Assembly: GCA_031179165.1 (NCBI GenBank)
Contig: JAPSIC010000009.1
Span: forward strand, 1 to 45,350
Origin: Brevibacterium sp.
GTDB taxonomy: Bacteria > Actinomycetota > Actinomycetes > Actinomycetales > Brevibacteriaceae
Reading direction: 5' to 3'
Length of the DNA: 45,350 nt
Shown here: positions 17,438 to 24,580 of the stretch, one piece after another
How positions within the stretch are numbered: the first letter of the stretch is position 1
Layout: every line of letters begins with the position of its first letter
Notes under the pieces: generated by a model
What the model was told of the DNA's origin: nothing
The model's database searches: none
What the model saw: only the letters and a program-made list of their open reading frames with translations
Position numbers and translations under genes: made by a program

Positions 17438-18082
17438 ATGGACGTATTTGTGACCCAGGCGGAATTCCTCGATGTCAACTGCTACGCGGTCCGCGCGGAC
17501 GGGGCGCAGCAGTGCGTCTTCATCGACGCCGGATTCGACTGCTCACCGGGCCTGGACAGGCTCGTGTCCGAGGAGCGCCTCGACCCGCAGGCCGTCCTGC
17601 TCACGCATGGCCATCCCGATCACATCCTCGGCCTGACCGGGGTGCTCGCCCGCTGGGACCTCCCGGTCCACCTCGGCGCTCCCGATCTCCACCGCCTCGA
17701 GCGGCCTGCCGAGACGCTGAGCCCGCAGTTCGCCCCGATGCTCGCACCCCTGGTCCGCGACTGGTCGGCGCCCGAGGTGAAGGGCCTGGAGAACGGTCAG
17801 ATCCTCGAGATCGCCGGATTGAGCATCACGGCCGTGGCGGCTCCCGGGCACACCGAGGGTTCGATGCTGCTGCGGGTGCGCGCCGACGGCGAGGAGGTCA
17901 TCTTCACCGGCGACGTCGTGTTCGCCGGGGCGATGGGGCGCGTCGACCTGCCCGGCGGTGACGCCGAGGCGATGGCTGAGACACTGCGGGCATTCACGAC
18001 GCTGCCCGACGTTGCCATCTATCCTGGACACGGTCCACGCTCACGGGTCGGCCACGAAGTGGCGACCAACCCGTTCCTCTGA
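17438..18082 (+). CDS. MBL-fold metallo-hydrolase (glyoxalase II-like)
   Basis: A 214-residue metallo-beta-lactamase-fold hydrolase. The metal-binding motif HXHXDH is complete at 57-62 (THGHPDH), followed by the later ligands in PGHTEGS, FTGDVVF and YPGHGP. These match the glyoxalase II/YcbL-type subgroup that usually hydrolyses thioesters, but the substrate is not determined. It has no signal peptide. The ATG follows the -10 TAGACT by 6 nt with no ribosome binding site. It lies 91 nt upstream of hisS on the same strand; an MBL hydrolase before hisS is common in Actinobacteria, though a functional link is unknown. Confidence 0.9.
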   Translation: MDVFVTQAEFLDVNCYAVRADGAQQCVFIDAGFDCSPGLDRLVSEERLDPQAVLLTHGHPDHILGLTGVLARWDLPVHLGAPDLHRLERPAETLSPQFAPMLAPLVRDWSAPEVKGLENGQILEIAGLSITAVAAPGHTEGSMLLRVRADGEEVIFTGDVVFAGAMGRVDLPGGDAEAMAETLRAFTTLPDVAIYPGHGPRSRVGHEVATNPFL

Positions 18083-18173
18083 GCGGGACCGCACCACACC
18101 CGCGGACTCCCGGAGCGTCGCGGGGAGCACTGTTTCGAACCCGCAGTCGACACTGCACCGAGTAAGGAGAACA

Positions 18174-19508
18174 ATGGCGAAGTCAGCCCGCCTGTCCGGA
18201 TTCCCGGAACGGCTCCCGGCCCAACGAGTGATCGAGAAGAAGATCATCGACATCCTCGATCACACCTTCGCCCTGCACGGATTCTCCTCGATCCATCACC
18301 GCGCGGTCGAGCCCCTGAGCCAGCTGGCCAAGGACGGCGAGATCGACAAGGAGATCTTCGCGCTCTCCCGGCTCCACTCCGAGGGCACCGAGCGCAACCC
18401 CCTGGGCCTGCACTTCGACCTCACCGTGCCCCTGGCCCGCTACGTCGCCGACAACGCCGGGGAGCTGAGCTTCCCCTTCAAGGCCACCCGGATCCAGCCG
18501 GTGTGGCGCGGTGAGCGACCCCAGCAGGGCCGCTACCGCGAATTCATCCAGGCCGACATCGACGTCATCGCCGACACCGACCTGCCCGGCCACTTCGAGG
18601 TCGAGATCCCGTTGGCCGTCGCCGATGCCTTCCGCCGCCTGGCCCCGCTCGGCGTGCCCGGGATCCGGATCGTCGTCAACGACCGCCGACTCCTCGAAGG
18701 CTTCGCCCGCGGGATCGGACTGGAGAACATCCAGGCCGTGCTGCGCTGCCTCGACAAGTACGACAAGGTCGGGCCCGAGGAGGTGGCCCGGCTGCTCGAG
18801 GTCGAAGCCGGGGCCGATGAACGGCAGCAGCAGCTGTGCCTGCAGCTGGCGGCGATCGAGTCGGACTCACCGGACTTCGCCGACGAGGTGCGGGCGCTGG
18901 GCGTTGAGCACCCGCTGCTCGACGAGGGCCTTGAGTCGCTGACGACGATGCTCACGGCGGCCCACGAGCGTGCCCCGGGCGTCGTCGTGGCCCAGCTGAA
19001 GATCGCCCGCGGGCTCGACTACTACACCGGCGCCGTGTACGAGACCCAGCTGCTCGGCCACGAGGAGCTGGGCTCCGTCGCCTCCGGCGGTCGCTACGAC
19101 TCCCTGGCCAAGGTGGGGAAGAAGAACTATCCCGGGGTCGGAATGTCGATCGGCGTGTCACGGCTGATGGCCCACATCCTCGACCCGGAGACGGGGATCA
19201 CCGCCACCCGCGGCACCCCATCCGTGGTCGTGGTCGCGGTCACCGACGAGGACCGCCGCGCCGAGGCCGATGCCGTCGCGACCGCCCTGCGGGCCCGCGA
19301 CATCGCCTGTGAGGTCTCGCCGAGCGCGACGAAGTTCGGCCGTCAGATCCGCTACGCGGAGCGGCGGGAAATCCCGTTCGTCTGGTTCACCGACGGTGAG
19401 GCCGGCCACGAGATCAAGGACATCCGCACCGGTGAGCAGTCTCCGGCCGACCCCGAGACCTGGGAGCCGAGCGACGACGACCGCTGGCCGCGCGTCTACC
19501 GCGCCTGA
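18174..19508 (+). CDS. hisS: histidyl-tRNA synthetase
   Basis: Class II aminoacyl-tRNA synthetase that charges tRNA-His. The 444-residue protein has motif 2 (FPFKATRIQPVWRGERPQQG), the histidine-specific loop RGLDYYTGAVYE, motif 3 (VGMSIGVSRLM) and the C-terminal anticodon-binding domain. ATG 18174 is chosen because AAGGAGA (18164-18170) sits 3 nt before it and MAKSARLSGFPERLP matches the start of the fold; upstream in-frame codons run through the hydrolase gene. It converges on arsR. The 90-nt gap between them holds an inverted repeat, CACCGCGG (19511-19518) and CCGCGGTG (19560-19567), with a long centre that may help termination from both sides. Confidence 0.97.
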   Translation: MAKSARLSGFPERLPAQRVIEKKIIDILDHTFALHGFSSIHHRAVEPLSQLAKDGEIDKEIFALSRLHSEGTERNPLGLHFDLTVPLARYVADNAGELSFPFKATRIQPVWRGERPQQGRYREFIQADIDVIADTDLPGHFEVEIPLAVADAFRRLAPLGVPGIRIVVNDRRLLEGFARGIGLENIQAVLRCLDKYDKVGPEEVARLLEVEAGADERQQQLCLQLAAIESDSPDFADEVRALGVEHPLLDEGLESLTTMLTAAHERAPGVVVAQLKIARGLDYYTGAVYETQLLGHEELGSVASGGRYDSLAKVGKKNYPGVGMSIGVSRLMAHILDPETGITATRGTPSVVVVAVTDEDRRAEADAVATALRARDIACEVSPSATKFGRQIRYAERREIPFVWFTDGEAGHEIKDIRTGEQSPADPETWEPSDDDRWPRVYRA

Positions 19509-19598
19509 GACACCGCGGCGCCTGGCACCGACGTGCGACCGACGCGCATCCGATGACACCCGCGGTGCCCTGTGTGGCCGTGGGACCGGCCCCGGCCG

Positions 19599-19946
19599 TC
19601 AGACCGGATCGGGTGCCAGGGAGCCGTCGGGGGCGATGTGGTCGAAGATCTCGCGGACCATCGACACCACATGCGGGTCGTCGACGGTGTAGAAGATCCT
19701 CCTCCCGTCCCGGCGGGAGGAGATCAGGCCGGCCAGGCGCATCTTCGCCAGATGCTGGCTCACGGTCGGGACGGCGGCGCCGATCGCCTCGGCGAGGGAC
19801 GAGACATCGAGCTCCTGGTTGACCAGGGTCCAGACCAGACGCAGCCGGGTGGCCGAGGACAGCATCCGGAACGTCTCCGCCGCCACCTCGACCTGCGCCG
19901 AGGTGGGGGCGGAGGGGTGCTCCGGATCGAGATCTTCGACACTCAT
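19599..19946 (-). CDS. ArsR/SmtB family transcriptional repressor
   Basis: A 115-residue winged-helix repressor of the ArsR/SmtB family. The recognition helix region [18 protein letters not shown] and beta wing [11 protein letters not shown] are typical. There is no Cys-type alpha-3 metal site ([10 protein letters not shown] has no cysteine). The C-terminal helix keeps three of the four alpha-5 zinc-site ligands in the SmtB/CzrA spacing: D90, H92 and H103; the fourth position (106) is Pro, with Asp at 107. ATG 19946 is preferred because AAGAGGA precedes it. No metal transporter is adjacent; the divergent neighbour is aspS. It may sense zinc, cobalt or a non-metal signal, and the target genes are unknown. 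Confidence 0.88.
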   Translation of the reverse strand: MSVEDLDPEHPSAPTSAQVEVAAETFRMLSSATRLRLVWTLVNQELDVSSLAEAIGAAVPTVSQHLAKMRLAGLISSRRDGRRIFYTVDDPHVVSMVREIFDHIAPDGSLAPDPV

Positions 19947-20044
19947 GTCATCCTCTTCTCGTGCCTGCGGGGTCGGTCGTGCTCGGGTCCGCGGGGGTGG
20001 GCCGGGCGGCCTCGGGGCCGTGCGGCACCCGGTGGTCGAGCGAC

Positions 20045-20050
20045 TATCAT
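20045..20050 (+). promoter_or_regulatory. putative -10 element of aspS
   Basis: TATCAT about 42 nt before the aspS GTG. The ribosome binding site AAAGGAG lies around 20079-20085. No clear -35. Confidence 0.4.
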
Positions 20051-20091
20051 TGGTCACGCGCTGCCACATAAACATCGTAAAGGAGCCCTAC

Positions 20092-21873
20092 GTGCTGCGA
20101 AGCCACGAATCCGGAAGCCTGCGAGCCTCACACGCAGGACAAACAGTCACCCTCTCAGGCTGGGTCGACCGTCGTCGCGACCATGGAGGTGTGGCCTTCA
20201 TCGATCTGCGTGATGCTTCGGGAATCGTCCAGGTGGTGGTGCGCGAGGACGACGCCCATGCGCTGCGCAGCGAAACCGTCGTCAAGGTCACCGGCACAGT
20301 GTCCCAGCGCCCCGAGGGGAACACGAACCCGAACCTGCCCACCGGTGAGATCGAGATCGTCGACACGAAGGTCGAGATCCTCAGCGAGGCCCAGCCTCTG
20401 CCCTTCCAGGTCTCCGATCACGCCGAGGACTCCGGCACCGTGGGCGAGGAGACCCGCCTGCGCTACCGCTACCTCGACCTGCGCCGGTCGGGTCCGGCGG
20501 CGACGATGCGTCTGCGCTCGGCCGTCAACAAGGCCGCTCGCAGCGTCCTCGACGAGCACGACTTCGTCGAGATCGAGACCCCGACGCTGACCCGGTCCAC
20601 CCCCGAGGGCGCCCGAGACTTCCTCGTCCCCGCCCGGCTGCAGCCGGGCTCCTGGTACGCCCTGCCGCAGTCGCCGCAGCTGTTCAAGCAGCTGCTGCAG
20701 GTGGCGGGCATGGAACGCTACTACCAGATCGCCCGCTGCTACCGCGACGAGGACTTCCGCGCCGACCGGCAGCCCGAATTCACCCAGCTCGACATCGAGG
20801 CCTCCTTCGTCGAGCAGGACGACATCATCGCCCTGTCCGAGGAGATCCTCGTCGCCCTGTGGAAGCTCATCGGCTGCGACATCCAGACTCCGATCCCGCA
20901 CATCACCTACCACGAGGCGATGGAGAGGTACGGCAGCGACAAGCCCGACCTGCGCTTCGGCCTCGAGCTGCACAACCTCACCGAGTTCTTCGCCGACACC
21001 CCGTTCCGGGTGTTCCAGGCCCCCTACGTCGGCTCGGTCGTCCACCCCGGCGGCGGCTCGCTGCCCCGGCGCCAGCTCGACGCCTGGCAGGACTGGGCGA
21101 AGCAGCGCGGCGCCAAGGGCCTCGCCTACGTCCTCGTCGGCGAGGACGGAGCCCTGACCGGCCCCGTGGCCAAGAACATCTCGGAGACCGAGAAGGCCGG
21201 ACTCGTCGAGGCGGCCGGAGCGAAGCCCGGCGACGCGATCTTCTTCGCCGCCGGCGACCCCTCCGCCTCGCGTGCCCTCCTCGGCGCCGCCCGCCGTGAG
21301 ATCGCCGAGCGCACCGGACTGATCAAGGACGGTGACTGGGCGTTCGTGTGGGTCGTCGACGCACCCCTGTTCGAACCCGCTGCCGAGGCCGTGGCCTCGG
21401 GCGACGTCGCCGTCGGCAGCGGCAAGTGGACGGCCGTCCACCACGCCTTCACCGCCCCGAAGCCCGAGTTCCTCGACACCCTCGAGGAGAACCCGGGCGA
21501 GGCTCTGGCCTACGCCTACGACATCGTGTGCAACGGCAACGAGATCGGCGGCGGTTCGATCCGCATCCACCGCAAGGACGTCCAGGAGCGCGTGTTCCGG
21601 ATCATGGGCATCTCGGACGAGGAGGCGGAGGAGAAGTTCGGCTTCCTCCTCGAGGCCTTCAAGTTCGGTGCCCCTCCGCACGGCGGCATCGCCTTCGGCT
21701 GGGACCGCATCGTGTCCCTGCTGGCCGGCGTCGACTCGATCCGCGAGGTCATCGCGTTCCCGAAGACCGGCGCCGGCTACGATCCGCTGACGCAGGCACC
21801 GGCGCCGATCACGGCCGAGCAGCGCGCCCAGGCCGGGGTCGACGCCGAACCGGAAGACGCGAACGCTGAGTAG
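20092..21873 (+). CDS. aspS: aspartyl-tRNA synthetase, probably non-discriminating (Asp/Asn)
   Basis: Bacterial-type class II synthetase that attaches aspartate to tRNA-Asp. The 593 residues contain the N-terminal OB-fold anticodon domain, motif 2 ([19 protein letters not shown]), the GAD insertion and motif 3 ([12 protein letters not shown]). H31 in [10 protein letters not shown] and the glycine in RPEGNTNP (G76) match residues linked in the literature to relaxed, non-discriminating AspRS, which also charges tRNA-Asn and needs GatCAB to amidate it; discriminating enzymes have Leu and Lys there. The GTG at 20092 follows AAAGGAG. rarA starts 20 nt after the stop. Confidence 0.96.
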   Translation: MLRSHESGSLRASHAGQTVTLSGWVDRRRDHGGVAFIDLRDASGIVQVVVREDDAHALRSETVVKVTGTVSQRPEGNTNPNLPTGEIEIVDTKVEILSEAQPLPFQVSDHAEDSGTVGEETRLRYRYLDLRRSGPAATMRLRSAVNKAARSVLDEHDFVEIETPTLTRSTPEGARDFLVPARLQPGSWYALPQSPQLFKQLLQVAGMERYYQIARCYRDEDFRADRQPEFTQLDIEASFVEQDDIIALSEEILVALWKLIGCDIQTPIPHITYHEAMERYGSDKPDLRFGLELHNLTEFFADTPFRVFQAPYVGSVVHPGGGSLPRRQLDAWQDWAKQRGAKGLAYVLVGEDGALTGPVAKNISETEKAGLVEAAGAKPGDAIFFAAGDPSASRALLGAARREIAERTGLIKDGDWAFVWVVDAPLFEPAAEAVASGDVAVGSGKWTAVHHAFTAPKPEFLDTLEENPGEALAYAYDIVCNGNEIGGGSIRIHRKDVQERVFRIMGISDEEAEEKFGFLLEAFKFGAPPHGGIAFGWDRIVSLLAGVDSIREVIAFPKTGAGYDPLTQAPAPITAEQRAQAGVDAEPEDANAE

Positions 21874-21893
21874 TCGGTGACGGCGAACAGTCG

Positions 21894-23378
21894 ATGACGC
21901 AGGGTCCCGACCTCTTCTCGTCCGACGGCCCGGACCAGGGGATCACCGGTCCGGGCGTCGACGCCCACTCCACGGCGCCCGGGCGGGCGCTCGACCCCTT
22001 GGCGGTGCGGATGCGTCCGCGCACCATCGACGAGGTGGTCGGACAGGAGCATCTGACCTTCCCGGGCTCACCCCTGGTCCAGCTCGTCGAGGCGAGCGGG
22101 GGAGACCGCGCGGGTGCCTCCTCGGTGATCCTGTGGGGCCCGCCGGGGGTGGGCAAGACGACCCTGGCGCATGTCATCTCCCACGCCCCCGGTCGCACAT
22201 TCGTCGAGCTCTCGGCGATCACGGCCGGTGTCAAGGACGTCCGGCAGGTCATCGAGAACGCGCGTCGGGAACGCGAGATGTACGGCCGGACCACGGTGCT
22301 GTTCCTCGATGAGATCCACCGGTTCTCCAAGGCACAGCAGGACGCGCTGCTGCCGGCGGTGGAGAACCGGCTCGTGGTCCTCGTCGCCGCGACCACGGAG
22401 AACCCGTCGTTCTCGGTCATCTCACCGCTGCTGTCCCGCTCGTTGCTGCTCACCCTGCGGCCGCTCGATGACGCCGCGATCGCGAAGCTGCTCGACCGTG
22501 CGGTGAGCAGCGAACGCGGACTGGCGGGACAGTTCGAACTCGAGCCCGCGGCCAAGGAGTTCATCGTCAGGATCGCCGGCGCCGACGCGAGGCGATCCCT
22601 GACGGTGCTCGAGGCGGCGGCCGGGATCGCGGCGGCGCAGGCAAGGGCCGCCGCGGAGGCTGCCGGTGACGAGGCCTTGGGGACCGAAGACCCGAACTCC
22701 GGCGCCGATGACGATGACGCCCCGGATACCGGCACCGAGGCCCCGATCCTCATCACCGAGGCCGCCTGCGCCGAGGCCAGCAGCGAGACGGTGCTGCGCT
22801 ACGACAAGAATGGTGATCAGCACTACGACGTGATCTCGGCATTCATCAAGTCCATCCGGGGCTCGGACGTCGATGCGGCCCTGCACTACCTCGCCCGCAT
22901 GATCGTGGCGGGGGAGGACCCGCGGTTCATCGCCCGCAGGATCGTCATCTCCGCCGCCGAGGACATCGGCATGGCCGACCCGCAGGCGCTGCCGATCGCC
23001 GTGGCGGCGTCGACCGCGGTGGAGAAGATCGGCATGCCCGAGGGCCGGATCCCCCTCGCCGAGGCGGTCACCTATCTCGCGATGGCGCCGAAGTCCAACG
23101 CCTCCTATCGCGCCATCGATGCGGCGATCGCCGACGTGAGGAACGGGTTCGCCGGTCAGGTGCCCTTGCATCTGCGCGACGCCCACTACCCGGGGGCCAA
23201 GGAGCTCGGCCATGGCAAGGGATACCGATACGCCCACGACTACCCGCACGGCGTGGCCCCGCAGGACTACCTGCCCGAGACCCTGACCGGCAAGCGCTAC
23301 TACCAGCCGACCGGCAACGGCCTCGAACGCTCCCTGCAGGAGAGGCTGGACACACTCCAGCGCATCCTCCGCTCCTGA
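21894..23378 (+). CDS. rarA: replication-associated recombination ATPase RarA (MgsA)
   Basis: AAA+ ATPase related to the clamp-loader core and RuvB, acting at stalled replication forks. The 494-residue protein has the family start [15 protein letters not shown], Walker A (GPPGVGKTT), Walker B ([10 protein letters not shown]), sensor 1 (AATTENPSF) and the C-terminal tetramerisation part ([37 protein letters not shown]). Between the lid and C-terminal domains an acidic Ala/Asp-rich insert of about 35 residues (roughly 250-285) lengthens it beyond the usual ~440-450. It is probably co-transcribed with aspS. A 330-nt gap follows. Confidence 0.95.
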   Translation: MTQGPDLFSSDGPDQGITGPGVDAHSTAPGRALDPLAVRMRPRTIDEVVGQEHLTFPGSPLVQLVEASGGDRAGASSVILWGPPGVGKTTLAHVISHAPGRTFVELSAITAGVKDVRQVIENARREREMYGRTTVLFLDEIHRFSKAQQDALLPAVENRLVVLVAATTENPSFSVISPLLSRSLLLTLRPLDDAAIAKLLDRAVSSERGLAGQFELEPAAKEFIVRIAGADARRSLTVLEAAAGIAAAQARAAAEAAGDEALGTEDPNSGADDDDAPDTGTEAPILITEAACAEASSETVLRYDKNGDQHYDVISAFIKSIRGSDVDAALHYLARMIVAGEDPRFIARRIVISAAEDIGMADPQALPIAVAASTAVEKIGMPEGRIPLAEAVTYLAMAPKSNASYRAIDAAIADVRNGFAGQVPLHLRDAHYPGAKELGHGKGYRYAHDYPHGVAPQDYLPETLTGKRYYQPTGNGLERSLQERLDTLQRILRS

Positions 23379-23528
23379 CGCCGGTCACCGGTCGGCGGCC
23401 TCGTCGTGCTCCGAGCCGGGTGACACCAGGTTGTGCCCGTGACGCCCGGATGGCGCCCAACGACGCCGGATGGCGCCCGGGCACCTTCCTGGCGGTGGAT
23501 CGCGTCGAGGCGCGAGGAGCTCGGGCTT
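23379..23528. other. non-coding stretch upstream of the rpsD promoter
   Basis: The gap between rarA and rpsD is 330 nt. Its first 150 nt hold no convincing gene. A short direct repeat of the form GACGCC(C)GGATGGCGCCC occurs at 23441-23458 and 23462-23478. The rest of the gap is the rpsD promoter and leader, described separately. Confidence 0.6.
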
Positions 23529-23558
23529 TTGCGGAGCGGTCCGGGGATCGGGTAAGAT
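23529..23558 (+). promoter_or_regulatory. rpsD promoter
   Basis: -35 TTGCGG (23529-23534) and -10 TAAGAT (23553-23558) with an 18-bp spacer. The predicted start near 23565 leaves a leader of about 144 nt before rpsD. Confidence 0.6.
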
Positions 23559-23564
23559 GAACAG

Positions 23565-23708
23565 CTGTTGTGCCTGCACCCTAAAGGCGGTCGGTGCGAG
23601 CGGATCTCGACGCTCAATCCCTCTTTCTCAACCGGAGAAACAGCAGTTCCGACATGGGCGAGGACCTGTGGCCGGTCGGAACGATCCATTTGACTGAAAG
23701 GTTTCACA
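23565..23708 (+). promoter_or_regulatory. structured 5' leader of rpsD, possible S4 autoregulatory element
   Basis: Three inverted repeats follow each other: GAGCG/CGCTC (23598-23602, 23611-23615), TTTCTC/GAGAAA (23624-23629, 23635-23640, 5-nt loop), and GTTCCGAC/GTCGGAAC (23646-23653, 23675-23682, perfect 8 bp with a 21-nt loop). S4 represses its own mRNA in other bacteria by binding a leader structure; whether this leader does so is inference. Confidence 0.4.
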
Positions 23709-24335
23709 GTGCCAGCACCTGCACGTAACCGCCGGATGGCGCGCCTGTCGCGCGCCCTCGGCATGCCGCTGACCCCGAAGGCGGAGAAGTACTTCGAACG
23801 TCGTCCCTACCCTCCGGGTGAGCACGGCCGCGCACGTCGCCGCAACGACAGCGACTACTCGGTCCGCCTCAAGGAGAAGCAGCGTCTGCGCGCCCAGTAC
23901 GGCATTCGCGAGGCCCAGATGCTCAAGACCTACAAGGAGGCCAAGCGCCTTGAAGGTCTGACCGGTGAGAACCTGGTCGAGCTCCTCGAAATGCGCCTCG
24001 ACGCGCTGGTCCTGCGCTCCGGCTTCGCCCGGACCATCGCCCAGGCCCGCCAGTTCGTCGTGCACCGTCACATCACCGTCGACGGACAGCGCGTGGACCG
24101 CCCGTCCTTCCGCGTCAAGGAAGGCCAGACGATCCAGGTCCACCAGAAGAGCGCGGCCACCGAGCCGTTCCAGATCGCCGCTGCCGGCGGACACAAGGAT
24201 GTCCTCCCAGCCGTTCCGGGTTACCTCAACGTCAACCTCGAAGGTCTGCAGGCCACTCTGATCCGCCGCCCCAAGCGCAGCGAAGTTCCGATCACCTGCG
24301 ACGTTCAGCTGGTCGTCGAGCACTACTCGCGCTGA
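23709..24335 (+). CDS. rpsD: 30S ribosomal protein S4
   Basis: Primary 16S rRNA-binding protein that nucleates 30S assembly. The 208 residues include the N-terminal domain, RRPYPPGEHGRA (46-57) and the S4 RNA-binding domain (RLDALVLRSGFARTIAQARQ). The N-terminus lacks the four zinc-binding cysteines of the C+ form, so this is the zinc-free C- type; whether a C+ paralogue exists elsewhere cannot be seen. The GTG start has GAAAGG about 10 nt upstream. As in many Actinobacteria, this rpsD is outside the rpsM-rpsK-rpoA cluster and has its own promoter, leader and terminator. Confidence 0.97.
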   Translation: MPAPARNRRMARLSRALGMPLTPKAEKYFERRPYPPGEHGRARRRNDSDYSVRLKEKQRLRAQYGIREAQMLKTYKEAKRLEGLTGENLVELLEMRLDALVLRSGFARTIAQARQFVVHRHITVDGQRVDRPSFRVKEGQTIQVHQKSAATEPFQIAAAGGHKDVLPAVPGYLNVNLEGLQATLIRRPKRSEVPITCDVQLVVEHYSR

Positions 24336-24350
24336 TCGCCTCACCACTGC

Positions 24351-24378
24351 TGCCCGGAACGACTTCGTTCCGGGCAGT
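24351..24378 (+). terminator. Rho-independent-like terminator after rpsD
   Basis: A perfect 12-bp stem (24351-24362 and 24367-24378) with loop ACTT, 15 nt after the rpsD stop, without a strong T run. Confidence 0.75.
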
Positions 24379-24461
24379 CGTGCATTCACCGGGGGCCTTC
24401 ACCCGCGCCCCCCACCAGAGGCATTCCCCCGGGGCCACCTCGCATCATCCGCGAGACCCAC

Positions 24462-24467
24462 TAAACT
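24462..24467 (+). promoter_or_regulatory. putative -10 element of alaS
   Basis: TAAACT about 113 nt before the alaS ATG. If used, transcription begins near 24474 and the three 22-bp-period repeats lie at the very start of the leader. No clear -35. Confidence 0.45.
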
Positions 24468-24471
24468 GTTC

Positions 24472-24526
24472 CCTGACACGCACCGCAGTCGGACCTGACA
24501 CGCATGTCGGTCAGCCCTGATACGCA
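24472..24526 (+). repeat. three 11-bp direct repeats at exact 22-bp period upstream of alaS
   Basis: CCTGACACGCA at 24472-24482 and 24494-24504, and CCTGATACGCA at 24516-24526. The copies start exactly 22 bp apart (two helical turns), while the 11-bp spacers differ apart from a shared GTCGG. The core is therefore conserved within diverged surroundings, as for binding sites. A weak stem CTGAC/GTCAG overlaps the middle copy. Confidence 0.7.
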
Positions 24527-24580
24527 TCGGAAGCGCACTCACCAACAGAGAGTGTGCACGCACCATTCGAAAGGCCTTGG

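Noticed and set aside
24381-24580. T-box riboswitch before alaS
   Set aside because: No T-box sequence (TGGN-ACC type) or specifier stem is visible; the leader contains only the 22-bp-period repeats.
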